A stretch of DNA of 64,000 nt from Anisakis pegreffii (GCA_035041965.1 JAPYMA010000180.1:1-64000), one strand, 5' to 3'. Shown: positions 1 to 12,980, counted from the stretch's first letter. Notes: generated from the sequence alone by a model not told the origin. Translations and numbers: made by a program.

Positions 1-94
1 ACATTCACACTAAATTTTATTTTTCTTTACAATAATAATAATAATAATAATAATAACAATAACAATAACACTAATAAAAACAATGCCACCGCAC

Positions 95-2848
95 CTGACA
101 CGTGACGATTCCGTGCTACCGCCCGAACGAGCCGCTGCCTTGCCACTGCTACTACCAGCGTACACGAACAACTGCTCCTCCTCGCTGCACTCTAGACTTG
201 CGCCTTTCTCTCCGTCCACGAAACGACCTCAAAATCATTTTCATTTTCAGTTAAAACACTAAAAGTAAACAAACAACAACAACAATAACACTAAAACTAA
301 ACAAAAACAATAACAAAACAACACCCAACTACCAACCTAACATCGAATCCGCACTAAACGCCACACTCCCAGACCACTGCGCCATCATCAAATCCCTCAT
401 CTCCATCACACCACCACTCAACTCCAACTCCAATCTCTCTCTATGCACCCGTCTCAACCAATACGGTGCCCTTGCGTTCACCGACACTGCATCACGTAAG
501 TCCGCCATTGGAATCCTAATTCAAATATCACTATCTATTATAAAAACAACAAACACAATATAACATAACATCATAAAACTACCATGCACTCACCTCAAAA
601 CCACCTTCCACTCACTACACTTCATCACAAACGACACCACACTAGCCGCACTCGATGTCAACGGCACTAAACCGTCTCCAATTGTATTCGTAAAAATATC
701 ATCCCTGCAAATAACAACAATCAACCAAAACAATAAACAAACAACAAACACAATAACTAAACATAACCACAACCCACTTCAAGTCTAATGGCTGTGCATT
801 ATAACAACTCCTAGTATCATTCAGCCCGAATGAACACGTAAAAAATGGTTTCGTGAATAATAACGGCGACAGTCGATCCAATATTGAGATATCCAATTCT
901 GTTGTGCACGGTGCTAGTTCTAATTGTATCGCATAATTACTCTATAAATAACAACAATAACAATAACAATAATAATAACAATAATAATAATAATAACAAT
1001 AATAATAATAATAAAAACAATATTAACAAATAACAATAATAATAAATAAATAATTCTACCTGTCCGTTAGTTTGATTATCAATCTGCAACCGCAAATGAG
1101 GATTGCCATCATTTGATTTCTCATCCGTAACTGAGCAAAAACTCAACAATTCAATATGCTCTGTCTTAGTACTGCTCTGCAAAACCATCTCAATCACACA
1201 AACAACAATAATAACAATACAAAACAATAACAATAAATCATAAAAACAATAAAAACAATAACAATAAATCACAAAAACAATAACAATACATAACAACAAA
1301 ACACCACCAACCGCACTCTCTGCACCCAAAACCTCCACACAATCCACGTTCGCCATCGTACAACTCATCATCAAATTATTCTCACTATTATCACCCTTCT
1401 CCAAAACATACATCAGCGTCACACCAGCCGCCATCAACCTTCAATACTCACCCAATATTATATCACTACTCTTCATCAATAACAAATAAAACAATTAATA
1501 TAATTAATAAAATATAATTAATAATTAATAAAATTATCCAAATAAACAAATAAATAAATAAATAAATTTCTATTGTTCACATAATGAACAACCACCAAAT
1601 AAATAATCACCTCAAATGGTCATCCTCATACAATCCATCGCACCTCTCCCTAATACCAGCCAGCCTCGACCTCGAACTGAACTGTATTCCAGCCGCCCTC
1701 TCGAAAAATCGATTCGCCACCGATTCCACACGTCTAATCACGCCCATCACCTGCTCTCTCTCATTCAATGCCCTCAAAAATATTTCTGCCTGCATTACGT
1801 TCCCTACTCTCCACACTTCACAATCACAATAATAATAATAATAATAATAATAACAATAAACAAACAAATAAATAACAACAATAAATAATAATAAACAATA
1901 ACACTAACTCACCCCACACTCATACTCTCATAACCCAACGCATCCTTATGTGTCATCACAAATATCAAATTCGCTAACGTCACCTTCACTTGCATCTTAT
2001 CCGATACTCCCACTCTACCTGTCCCTGCTGCTGCTGCTGCCTCATAATGTCGATGCTCTTCAAAAATTATTAATTACTAATTATTTTAAGTACATCCAAT
2101 AATAATAATAACAACAAAACGCACTATTCCCATTACCGTACTCATCCACCGAACTCCCATTCGACCTTATCGACGACGGGTTCGCATTCAGCGATACGTT
2201 CGTCATCGCGCCCAAACTATTATTTAACGGCTCGCGTTGTGCATCGTAGAACTGCATTGGTCCAACCCAATTGCCTCAATTCAATATATTATTAACAATA
2301 ATAATAATAACAATTATAATAATAATAACAATAATAATAATAATAATAACAATAACAATAAATGGCACTTTTTTACTTGGGGGGTCGCACGCAAGCACGC
2401 CCGCGCATGCCACGCCTACTGCGCATGGCCTCAGCCCCATCTAAGCGTAGCCTCAGAACGCTCGATGCTACAACAGAGGCTAGCAAGCGAGCTCAGGCTT
2501 AGGCTTAGGCTGAGACTACGCTTAGGCTGAAGCCATGCGCAGTAGGCGTGGCTTCGGTCCATGTGAAAGCGTCGTTCGTAGTGTGCGAGCGTATGTTTTT
2601 ATCATTGTACGCGAGCTTGCTCGCGTGCGACCTCCCCCCCCCCCTCCCCCCAAACTAAAAAAGTGCCCAATAAATAATAATAACTAAAACAACAACCTAA
2701 TTCAAAATCGCTAGGTCGACTGTACTGTGGTGAATTTGTACACTGCTCCAGCTGCGATTTAACCTGACCGAAATCCTCCGATATCATCGGTTTTCCCAAA
2801 TGACCACACGTCGTTTCTCAAAACGATTAATCATATCATTACTGTTGC

Positions 2849-2919
<71 letters not shown>

Positions 2920-3102
2920 TAGTAAAATATACCTGACAGACTACTCGGGAATATTAATTTTCCGAGTAGTGAATTCACTATGTACAATTGTGAGGGTGTC
3001 AACAAAACATTCAATCCACCGAAGAAGAGTTCTATCTCCTATAATCATTCAATAATAATAATAATAAAAATAATAATAATAATAACAATACAAAACAAAG
3101 CC

Positions 3103-3153
<51 letters not shown>

Positions 3154-3644
3154 CCTTATTTGCAAAGGCACATCCATTCGCTAATTGATTATTACGTATC
3201 CGCAATCGAATCGTGTGTGGTTTCTGCTTCTCATCCGCGTCCACGAATTGCGCTATCAATATCGGATTCGATTCTAATCTACAATAACAATAACAATAAT
3301 AATAATAACAATAATAATCTTAATAAGCTATAATGAATAACAATCATAATAACAACAATAAATAACCTTTTCGGTAATGCCAACTGCCCAACGGGCCTTG
3401 CCTCGCTGCTGGGTGACAACTGCCCTGGAGGTGACAATTGGCTCATCTCACTCGCGTCCAGTTTCGAGTAGCACGAGTGATAATCGGATATCGACGAATG
3501 CGCCAACATACTGCTCGTCGCACTCTCCTCCATATTACCCAAGACATCGTCCCCTACTGCTGTCACACTCTCGATTGAAGAAGTCTTCTGTAACGTTCAT
3601 ATTTTAACAATTATGCCAAAAATAACAACAACAATAATAATAAC

Positions 3645-3689
<45 letters not shown>

Positions 3690-4921
3690 CAACATCCACT
3701 AACACCACCTCAACATAACCATAACAATTTCATTTGCATCAACTTCAATTTACAAATAAATCTTCAATTCATTACTGCTAACTACGTATAACATCCAACA
3801 TAGCGTTATCAATAACAATAACATAACATTAAGTACACCTAAGCTATCACCATCTCGTTCGTACTCTACTACTCATTCAATAATACTAACAACTCCCCAA
3901 GTAAGCAAGTAACTCGATACCCAAGTAAATAAGTAAGTAAGGATAAAAGTATCAAGTTCCCATCGCAACAAAGCACCATACCCACACCGCACCACCCATA
4001 CCAATACCAATACCCAGCACACCACCACCCAACCGCTCACCAACCCAACAACCACACAACTGAGCCATCCTTCACTATCTCTCCATTAAAATAAACACTT
4101 TCCCGCGCAAAATACACAACCTTCACATAAATATCTCTAACTATCACTATCACTATCACAATAAACATACCAATCAATACCAAAAAATGCCACCAACCCG
4201 TTTCGTCCGTTCCTTCTCTCGTCTGATATACATACTCGTAATCACCTGCGATGACGAGTTGTTATCATCATCAGCTACCAACTCGCTTTCTGGTCTGAAA
4301 CATCGACTCAATTACTTACAGCGAATCACAATTATAACAATAACAATAATAATAATTGCGCTTTCAACAACACCGCCGCACGTTGTGATGCGCGCTTTAG
4401 GCCACGCCCATTCTGTTACGCTAACTTCGGCCATGCACTAGCACCCAGCGGGCGTGGCTACGCGCACGCGCGCGTGATCTTGCGTACGGACGGAGGGACT
4501 AAACAGCATAAGCACCTAAATAATAACACAAACAATAAAACAAACCTCGAAAAAACGTCCGTATAGAATCGAATTCCTTTCAGATGGAACAACTTATTGA
4601 GATCGGGAATCGCCGATAGAGAGTGTGGCTGTGATGTGATCGCGTCCATTGGCGCGTCGTGTGTTTGACACGCATTCAACTGCTCGTCTATGAACTCGAT
4701 CCTGATTGTTTACTTCTTTCATTACAATTACAATAATAGTAACAACAATAACAAAATTATTATTATATAAACAATAAAAATACGCAACAACTCACCAGTC
4801 AATTTGTACTTCTAACGCAGTGCATAATCTCGATTCAGGATCTGGCTCATTCTCTAACCTGATGGTCGTATCCATAAATACCAAACGAAAACGTGATAGT
4901 ATCGAATCGATCACCTCAACA

Positions 4922-4961
<40 letters not shown>

Positions 4962-5764
4962 TAACAAAATAATAAATAATAATAATGATAACAATAATAA
5001 TAATAATAAAATAAAATAAAAATAAAATTTCCACCTCAGCAAATTGCTCCACACCATAGTCTTCAATGTCCTTTTGCTGCAGTTCCTCATTCTTCAAACT
5101 TTTCGCTATATCTATTGAAGATGCCAGCGAACCCATACTGCTCAGCATTGACGATACTTCAAACAATTGTTCATTATAATAATATACACACAAATCCGAA
5201 CTAATAACAGTAATATTTTACAATAAACAAATAATAAACGAACCCAAATCCGCCTGATTCATATCGTGTCCGTTGTACTCTAACGGCTGCAGTGTCAGCT
5301 GCAGATCCGTGATCTGTATCTCGCATGATTTTTGCTTCAGCTCCCTCCACGGCACTGACACACTCACCTCACCAATATATCCCTCCACCACGTTCAGTGG
5401 CACATTCGCTGATTTGAGCGCTTCATTCATTAACTTAAATTACTCCATACTGAACCTCTCTCCTTCTAACTTTACACAAAAGCACTATTCAAGTGTCAAA
5501 AACTTGCGATCGAGTAATCTCCCACTCAATTAAATAACTTACCAATTAACAATAATAATAATAATAACAATAATAATAATAATAACAATAATAATAATAA
5601 TAATAAAAGATCACCTCAACGTCCATATCAATTTCTCTCACTGTGGTCTCGCCTTTAGACAAGTCAACCGACATAGCCTCCAAGTTGATTTTCGACTTTA
5701 AAAAATCCCTCAGATATCGATGAATCAAAAACGAACACGCACGTTTCTCCAACGTTTCCATCAT
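95..5764 (-). CDS. ATG2: Autophagy lipid-transfer protein ATG2, N-terminal ~900 aa (partial)
   Basis: Nineteen exons read right to left and keep phase: 5764-5615, 5433-5244, 5156-5035, 4914-4796, 4701-4546, 4294-4246, 3587-3367, 3278-3155, 3038-2933, 2816-2697, 2274-2125, 2057-1913, 1808-1611, 1438-1312, 1188-1060, 941-778, 704-594, 515-337, 227-95. The gene leaves the window at the low edge, so the C-terminus is missing. The start is the ATG at 5764, opening the chorein-type N-terminus (KRACSFLIHRYLRDFLK, then INLEAMSVDLSKG). Other ATG2-like blocks are EGYIGEVSVSVPWRELK, VLLTPSQLYIVNSLLGKL, DDHLRLMAAGVTLMYVLEKG, ELDISILDRLSPLL and RIPMADLR. ATG2 proteins form a rod that moves lipid from the ER to the growing autophagosome. 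Family assignment rests on remembered vertebrate ATG2 sequence. Introns carry AAT microsatellites, one hAT-like MITE and one copy of repeat B. Ten of 18 acceptors have A or G before AG. Confidence 0.9.
2364..2667. mobile_element. hAT-like MITE, family A, copy 1
   Basis: Non-coding foldback element of about 304 bp with inverted ends GGCACTTTTTTACTTGG and AAAAAAGTGCC. The 8-bp direct repeat CAATAAAT flanks it (2356-2363 and 2668-2675). The interior is strongly self-complementary and GC-rich, with short TTAGGC/GCCTAA runs. It lies in an ATG2 intron. An 8-bp target duplication with short terminal repeats suits the hAT superfamily; no transposase is present. Confidence 0.85.
2853..2925. repeat. 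(AAT)n microsatellite in an ATG2 intron
   Basis: About 22 AAT units; a similar tract lies at 3102-3151. Both read AUU on the ATG2 transcript. Confidence 0.95.
3838..4160. repeat. Dispersed repeat B, copy 1
   Basis: About 320 bp nearly identical to 8685-9010. Recognisable by CTCGTTCGTACTCTACTACT, runs of AAGTAAGC/AAGTAAGT and CACTATCTCTCCATTAAAAT. It lies in the ATG2 intron after the exon ending at 4246. The 60-codon open frame in it is shared by copy 2 but resembles no protein. No terminal inverted repeats were seen. Confidence 0.8.
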
Positions 5765-6391
5765 TTTCTACTGCTGCTGCTGTTGCTCTACAAGCACTGC
5801 GATGAGCACGTCACGTCCCTTAATTTGCACTATTTACAATCCTCTTCGCTTTATTCTCCGTTTCGATCGTCGTCAATGTCGTATTTCTTAAAAAAAACAC
5901 TCATAAAATCTCAACAATATTCTGCCTGCCATAATCACAAATCAACATTCGTCTATTAATTAATTACACACCTCAATTAATACACCTCAATTACACCTAG
6001 ATTACACCTCAAATTAATCCACCTCAAACCTAAATCATCACCACCACAAAAAATCAAATGGTAATTTTGTATTTTAGGTTGGTTGGTAAAACGGTAACAC
6101 AGCATTTCGTTAACGGCATTCCAGCTCAGTTAAATGTGTTATTTAGAGCACAGCAAGAAATGATCGCACTTAACGATATGACATGGTGTGATTTTACCAA
6201 CCCGAAACATAACATTATCAATCAAACGAACAAATGAATAACAACATTAATAAATATTATTCCATCCATACTAATCAACACACAAACCGTCTACAAATAC
6301 ACTACTAGAAATGGCCACATTAACATCGATATGCTGGTGGTGGCTGGTACATGTCAACATATCTATCGATCGCACAATATAACTAAGTAAA
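5765..6391. other. Upstream region of ATG2
   Basis: AT-rich sequence without microsatellites apart from short runs of ACACCTCAATTA. It presumably holds the ATG2 promoter and 5' UTR. I see no convincing motif. Confidence 0.4.
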
Positions 6392-6605
6392 TTGCTGATA
6401 ACGGCGGCATATGCTTAGATTTAGCACTTTGCCCATGAGTAGCTATCTAGGCAGTTCGAAGTCAAATCAAGAGTAGTAGCTATGTCTAAGCTTAGACTTG
6501 TGCTTAGCGCCTCAACGAAGCTCAGGCTAACGCATCGGCTTCGAGTTCGGTGTGAAGCGTATGAGCACCTGTGATATCTGGCGTGGTGGCACCCGTTATC
6601 AGCAA
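6392..6605. mobile_element. MITE family F, truncated copy
   Basis: About 214 bp bounded by inverted TTGCTGATAACGG at the left and CCGTTATCAGCAA at the right. The fuller copy at 48639-48858 shares these ends and extends out to GGCAC/GTGCC termini. The interior is self-complementary and shares TAGACTTAGC-like words with that copy. This copy lacks the outermost terminal bases, so no target duplication could be assigned. There is no coding capacity. Confidence 0.65.
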
Positions 6606-6632
6606 AAGGGCGGCCGGCCACACAAAGTTATC

Positions 6633-6671
<39 letters not shown>

Positions 6672-6679
6672 TAACTTTT

Positions 6680-7510
6680 CAAATTTATATTATCGGCACC
6701 ATCTGAAATGCTCACAGAAAGCAGCCACCAAAACATACGCTTCTCTTAAAGCCTCACCGTGGTGTTGATGCGGCAAATATATTCTACAGATGCGGAACTA
6801 CTGCTGCTGCATCACACAACAATCCAAAACAACATTCAACCCCTCGGGCGATCGAAAAAAAATCGTTATTCCATCAATCACGATAACACCGCGCTCATAT
6901 ATGTCACCGCAACACATGATTTTTAAGTGGGTTTGGCACGCAGCCAGCGCATGCATTTTCGCTACGAGACGCAAATCCTTTCGAACGACTCCGTCAGCCA
7001 ACTCAAGTCTGCCGGTGTGCGCAGTCAGCAATGAGTGTCCCTGACCTTTGACCTCTATCTTACACTCGCGTCTGGCTTACGACCTTCTATCAGTGTGAGT
7101 TTGACCACCACCATCACCGTAATACACTGCGAACCATCGTTTCCATCGTTCGTCAACGGTTCGCGGAGCTATGCTCAGGCTTCCTTATCATCCCCCACCG
7201 TCGTCTCCAGGGCCGTTTAAACCCCTCTCCAAAGCTGTTCATATTACTTACGCTATATCCGTATGCATCTCAACCAGTTTCAAATGGCTCCCCATTGACT
7301 CCTTAACAAACGGCTGCCCCCCGGACAGGTGACAGACAGATAGACAGACACCACTAACGCTAGTCAATCGTCACATAAAGCAAAGCTCACGTTCCAGCAC
7401 GCACCTTCAATCTGCGCCATTTGTCCGTCAGCCAATTGCCGTCACTCACCCATCCCAATCCAGTGACAATAAAATCACAATCATCCGACCAGTCAGCTCA
7501 CATACAATAA
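6680..7510 (-). other. Unresolved open block, possible small or decayed gene
   Basis: This stretch between the ATG2 start and the MTHFD1 stop lacks microsatellites and has coding-like composition. Minus-strand pieces look protein-like: FIVTGLGWVSDGNWLTDKW near 7480-7410 followed by AAG|gtgcgt; FVKESMGSHLKLVEMHTDIA near 7305-7245 followed by GC|gtaagt; a long open stretch 7031-6798 containing GRLELADGVVRKDLRLVAK; and, in the same frame past one stop, GEALREAYVLVAAFCEHFRW ending with a stop near 6680-6690. I could not join these into one phase-consistent model and do not recognise the family. Parts of the plus strand are open too (6790-7044, 7035-7220). It may be a small multi-exon gene with very short introns or a pseudogene. 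Confidence 0.25.
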
Positions 7511-7919
7511 TAACAAAAGCACCGTCCAAAACAAGCCTAATCCAATAATCCAACCACGAAACAATATAACATTATTCATATAAGCTCTTAAAGCGTTGTC
7601 ATCTCAGATACTCATTGTTATTATTCATATTTTGTTATTATTATTATTCATATTCTTATTCATATTATCTTAGGTGTATTATTATTCATATCATCTTTTT
7701 TATCATAACAATAATAATAATAATCACATTTATTAGCACTACTATAACAATGAAGTGAAACAGCCCAGGGTGAGAATGCAATGTGCAATGGAATGCATTC
7801 AAATAATTATAACCACCGACCATCATCTGAAAGCAACAAATTTTATTATACAATGCAACCGATGCAAAATTCTACTATCACAATAACAAATCAAACATCT
7901 ACCATCTAGCTAGTAGCAC

Positions 7920-9081
7920 CTAGAAAAGTCCTTCGATCTGTTCGGTGACTGGATCGATATCGATATCGAAGAAACACGGTCGTGTTGAGAGGCCAGGCAT
8001 GGTTTGCATATCGCCGCACAGTGGATAAATAAAGCCAGCACCCACTGATGCACGAACGTCACGAATCGGCAGTGTGAAACCTTCAATTCCATTCCATTTG
8101 AATGTTATCAAAATTTTTGACATTTTTGACATTTGACAATTCCAAACATTTGACATTTGACAATTCCAAACATTTGACAAACATTTGACACTTTTCAAAG
8201 GTTCATTAAAAAAAACGTTTGCATTTGCATTCAATAAGCTCCTATAAGCCTATAAGTGGTCATACAAACCCGTTGGTGCGCCCTTCTTGCTTGGGTCATG
8301 CGAAAGGGATAGATGTGTTTTGGCCATACAGATCGGCAGCTTGCCGAATCCCTGCTTCTCGAACAGATCCAACTTTTGTCTGGCCGCTGGCAGCACCTCA
8401 ATACCGTCTGCACCGTAAATCTCCTTCGCTATGGTCTCGATCTTCTTTTCTAATTTCTCGTTCAGATCGTACAGGAATCTTAAAAATTTAACAATTACAA
8501 CAATAATTAATTAACAATTAATAACAATAATAATAATAATAAAAACTTGCTTGAATTTAGACGGAAGTGCACACGCTTTCACAACCGCTTCGGCCAGCTC
8601 TACAGCTCCTTCGCCTCCTTTCGACCAGTGGTCAGAAACCACTGCACCGTTCGCTCCGTAACCTAAAAAATGACAAAAAAAACATTACACCTGAGCTATC
8701 ACCATCTCGTTCGTACTCTACTACTCATTCAATAATACTAACAATTCCCCAAGTAAGCAAGTAACTCGATACCCAAGTAAGTAAGTAAGTAAGGATAAAA
8801 GTATCAAGTTCCCATCGCAACAAAGCACCATACCCACACCGCACCACCCATACCAATACCAATACCCAGCACACCACCACCCAACCGCTCACCAACCCAA
8901 CAACCACACAACTGAGCCATCCTTCACTATCTCTCCATTAAAATAAACACTCTCCCGCGCAAAATACACAACCCTTCACATAATCTCTAACTACCACTAT
9001 CACAATAAACATTTACAAATACAAATCGATAACAGCCATTACGAATACGATAATAGTATTAATATAGTGCCACTACTAATC

Positions 9082-9115
<34 letters not shown>

Positions 9116-9614
9116 AAATAATAATCTCAAAACCCACTCAAAGCCTTTCTAATCACCAAATCCAGCTCGTTTTGTGTATCCGAGGCGAATTTGTTCACGC
9201 AGATCACTACGGGTACACCGAATTTATTAGCATTTTCTATCTGAAACAAACCACAAATATTATTCTCAAATCACTACAAACATTATAACATAACAAAACT
9301 ATGACTACTACATTACAAATGCATTTTACTCAAACAAATCAATCTGCAAACAAACCAAACATCAATTCTCAAAACCACACCAAAACACTCCTCTACTAAC
9401 TAACACCCCCCCGCTAATCGAAGCACTCTCCACCCAACTCACCTGTTTTCTCAGGTTCGAGTCACAGCCAGCCTCTACCAGCGGTATATTCTCATTCAAA
9501 TACTCGTATTTCAACGGTGCTCCGGGTGTCACTGCGGGTCCTCCGCCGTGCATTTTCAGTGCCCGGATGGTGGCCACGATCACGACGCAGTTCGGCATCA
9601 GGCCCGAGTATCTG

Positions 9615-9646
<32 letters not shown>

Positions 9647-10953
9647 ATCCGCCCCGAATCCAGCCTCGGTGATCACGTAGCCGTCTGCGCCGACCAGCTT
9701 TAACGCCACACTATCGGCTAGGATCGAGCTCTGCCCGTGTGCTATATTCGCGAATGGTCCTGCAACGAACAACTCCTTTTGTGGCACGCACTAATCATTT
9801 ATTACTATTATTATTTTCATTATTATTACTTAATTAATATTCATTATACACTATTATTAATTATATACTATCACTTAATTATACACTATCACTTAATCAT
9901 ACACTATTACTACTACTAATACTAACTACTACTATTACTACTACTACTACTAATAATAATAATAATAATAATAAGCAATAATAATGCAGCTAATCACATA
10001 CCTGCATGCACGAAAACAGGTGTGCCTTCGATGGACTGCATCAGGTTCGGTCTGACCGTGTCCCTCATGAGCACCGTCAACGCGCCCGTCACCCCCACAT
10101 CGTCGGCACTCACCGGATTGCCATCCACATCACTCGCCACCACAACCTTACCAATTCTATCGCGCATATCGCCCAGATCTTTAGTTAGCGCTAATATGGC
10201 CATTAACTTAAATTTGCTATTATCACCAGCCACTATCACCACCCTCATAATGCACTCACCTCACTCGCCACCGATATATCGAAACTGCATTTTCGAATGT
10301 GACCCTTTTCAGTTGGTGCGTGACCCACTTCGATTTGACGCAAGAATCTGCAATTTTTATTATATAGTATAATTTATTTGTCTACATAACTATGAGTTTG
10401 TATAATTGTTAAAGTACTATTCATACAGTATAATAGTAATTATCTTATTACAGTTACGATTATAAAATAAAATAAAACTAGAGAGAAGATAATAATAACA
10501 ATAACAATGACAATACAATGCAATAAGCTAACCTGTCGTTCGTATCCATCACCCTATTCCACGTTATCGAGTTCGGCTCGATATTCAACCTGGCGAATCG
10601 CTTCCTCTCATCCACCGTCAATTTATTCGCATCATCCACCACCTCAATACCCAATCGCTTCAAACGTCGTTCCTGAATTGCCGACAGATGTCGTACTCCT
10701 TAAAATATAACAATATCAAAGTACAACGTATAAACTATAATAAAACCACACTAACAAATACTAAAAATAACCAACCCTGTTTATCAGCCGGTACCAATCG
10801 GTTGAAGAGTGCCTCGTCGGATTGCGTTGACTCGTGGAACATCCTCGCGTCGATCGCTGCTGCCAGCAGATTGTTGGCCGCTGTTATCGCGTGGATATCA
10901 CCCGTCAGATGCAGATTAAACTCTTCCATTGGGATCACCTCAATTACTCTCAC

Positions 10954-10984
<31 letters not shown>

Positions 10985-12980
10985 TAATAAAGACAATAAC
11001 CCAATAGCAAATAATAGCAATACTACCTGCGCATACCCCCTCCAGCCGCACCCCCCTTAATGCCGAACGTCGGCCCTTGCGATGGCTGTCTAACACACGC
11101 GAACGCATTCTTGTGTAGATGAGCACACAGCGCTTGCACGATACCCAATAGAGTGGTGCTCTTGCCTTCGCCCAATGGTGTTGGTGTGATTCCTTTTCAT
11201 TATTATCATTACTATTACTATTATTATTATTACTATTATTATTATTACTATTACTATTATTATTACTACTATTATATTACTACTACTATAATAATAAATA
11301 GAGCAACGCAACAAAGGCACTCACCAGCCACAACGACGTACTTTCCATTCGGTTGCGATTGCAAACGTTTTAAAATATCCAAAGAAACCTTTGCTTTTGT
11401 TTTACCATACAGATCGAGTTCACTCGGTAGAATACCGATCTCATGAGCCAACTGCAACTCATTATAATAATAACAAACCATCACAATAAATAATAAACTA
11501 ACCAGAGTAATCGGCTTCGGCTTTTGACTTCGTGAGATGACTATATCGCTCGGTACTGGCGTGACCAGCTTGGGTTTTAAGTAACGCATCTCCCACGTAT
11601 TCACTTCTTGACGCTATAATCTATCAAATCTTAATTACAATAACAATAATAATAACAATAATAACAATAATAATAATAATACCAAAACCAACACTAAGTT
11701 TTCTTTTGACTGCCTGGTCGAAAGTATTCTTGATGAGCATCGCGATGGTCATCGGGCCAACCCCGCCGGGCACTGGTGTTATATAACCAGCCACGGCCTT
11801 TGCCCCCTCCAAGTCCACATCACCGTAGAGTTTGCGTTTCGCTCCCTCCACCTCCTCCACGTTGATGCCACAGTCGATCACCACCGCACCTGGCTTGATC
11901 CAGTCTCCTTAAAATTCATAATTCTTATTACTATTACCAATATTATTGTCACCAGTAATCAAGTAAGTAAGTAAATAAGTAAGTAAGTAAGTAAATTCAC
12001 ATATAATAGATGAATCTCAATCACCTTTGACGAGTTGTTTCTTGCCAATGGCTACGATCAGAATATCGGCTTGCAGGCATTCGGCTTTCAAGTCAGTGGT
12101 TCGGGAATGGCATATGGTGGTCGTGCCATGATGCCACATGAACAGTGCGGCTGCAGGTGAGCCGACAATCTTCGACCGTCCCAACACAACAACGCGTTTA
12201 CCTTTCACGTAGTCATCTTGCCCTGCAAATCACCCAAACTCATTAACTCATTAACTCCACTTCAAATACTCCAACCAACCAAGCAACAATTAAAACACAA
12301 CCCACCAGTGGCATACTGTACCAGCTTCAAGCACCCGAACGGTGTGCACGGCAATACGCATCGGTCCAGTTCGCCGCGCATCAGACGTCCAGCGTTCTCT
12401 CTAGTCAATCCGTCCACATCCTTCATGTGATCGATACGATCGATCACTGAATCCGCATCGATCGCGTTCTTGCAATCCAATGGCAGCTACAATTCTTCGT
12501 CTTATCGCTTCTTCTTATTATCTATCACCTGCAGCAGCAGCAACTCACAAGTCAATCAACAAACCTGTATGATAATGCCATCGACCGTATCGTCGGCATT
12601 TAACCTCTCGATTGTCTCTTCCAGATCCGACTGCGTTATATCCTCTGACAGCTTCACCAACTCGGTTTTCATACCGATCTCCGCGGCTCGTTTCAGCTTA
12701 TTTCTAATGTACACATTCGAGTCACTTCGATTACCCACCTCAAACACTCTTCGCTATCTAATTTTTACAATAAATAACTATATTTATAACATAACAATAA
12801 ATAATAATAACAATAATAAAATAATAATAATAATAATAAATAATAAATAATAAAAAGTACCTGCACAATCGCAAGACCCGCATTAAAATTTGCATGTCTC
12901 TGTTTCACTTCCTTCAGTTGTTCACCCACTTCTTTGAGAACACTCGCCGATACCTCGTTACCATCGATCAATTTTGCCAT
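7920..12980 (-). CDS. MTHFD1: C1-tetrahydrofolate synthase, trifunctional cytoplasmic type
   Basis: Seventeen exons: 12980-12861, 12738-12565, 12486-12306, 12222-12025, 11907-11695, 11606-11503, 11451-11325, 11192-11027, 10938-10776, 10698-10533, 10347-10260, 10206-10002, 9759-9443, 9240-9138, 8662-8551, 8478-8270, 8080-7920. Residues 1 to ~300 are the methylene-THF dehydrogenase/cyclohydrolase (catalytic-region [34 protein letters not shown]). The rest is 10-formyl-THF synthetase (P-loop [40 protein letters not shown]). It interconverts one-carbon folates for purine and thymidylate synthesis. The exon sum is 2807 nt, one short of a frame; adding one G in the run at 11035-11039 restores GGGYAQVIPM and gives 935 aa, the length of human MTHFD1. 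Intron 15 is GC-AG (CAA|gcaagt). Nine of 16 acceptors have a purine before AG. Intron 14 holds repeat B. Confidence 0.97.
8685..9110. repeat. Dispersed repeat B, copy 2
   Basis: Near-identical to copy 1 over ~320 bp, then continues into AATAGTATTAATATAGTGCCAC and an AAT tract that copy 3 also carries. It fills most of MTHFD1 intron 14 (8663-9137). Confidence 0.8.

Noticed and set aside
3873..4055. 60-codon minus-strand frame, repeated at 8725-8907
   Set aside because: It lies inside dispersed repeat B; it is Val/Trp-rich with no conserved pattern beyond the repeat identity.
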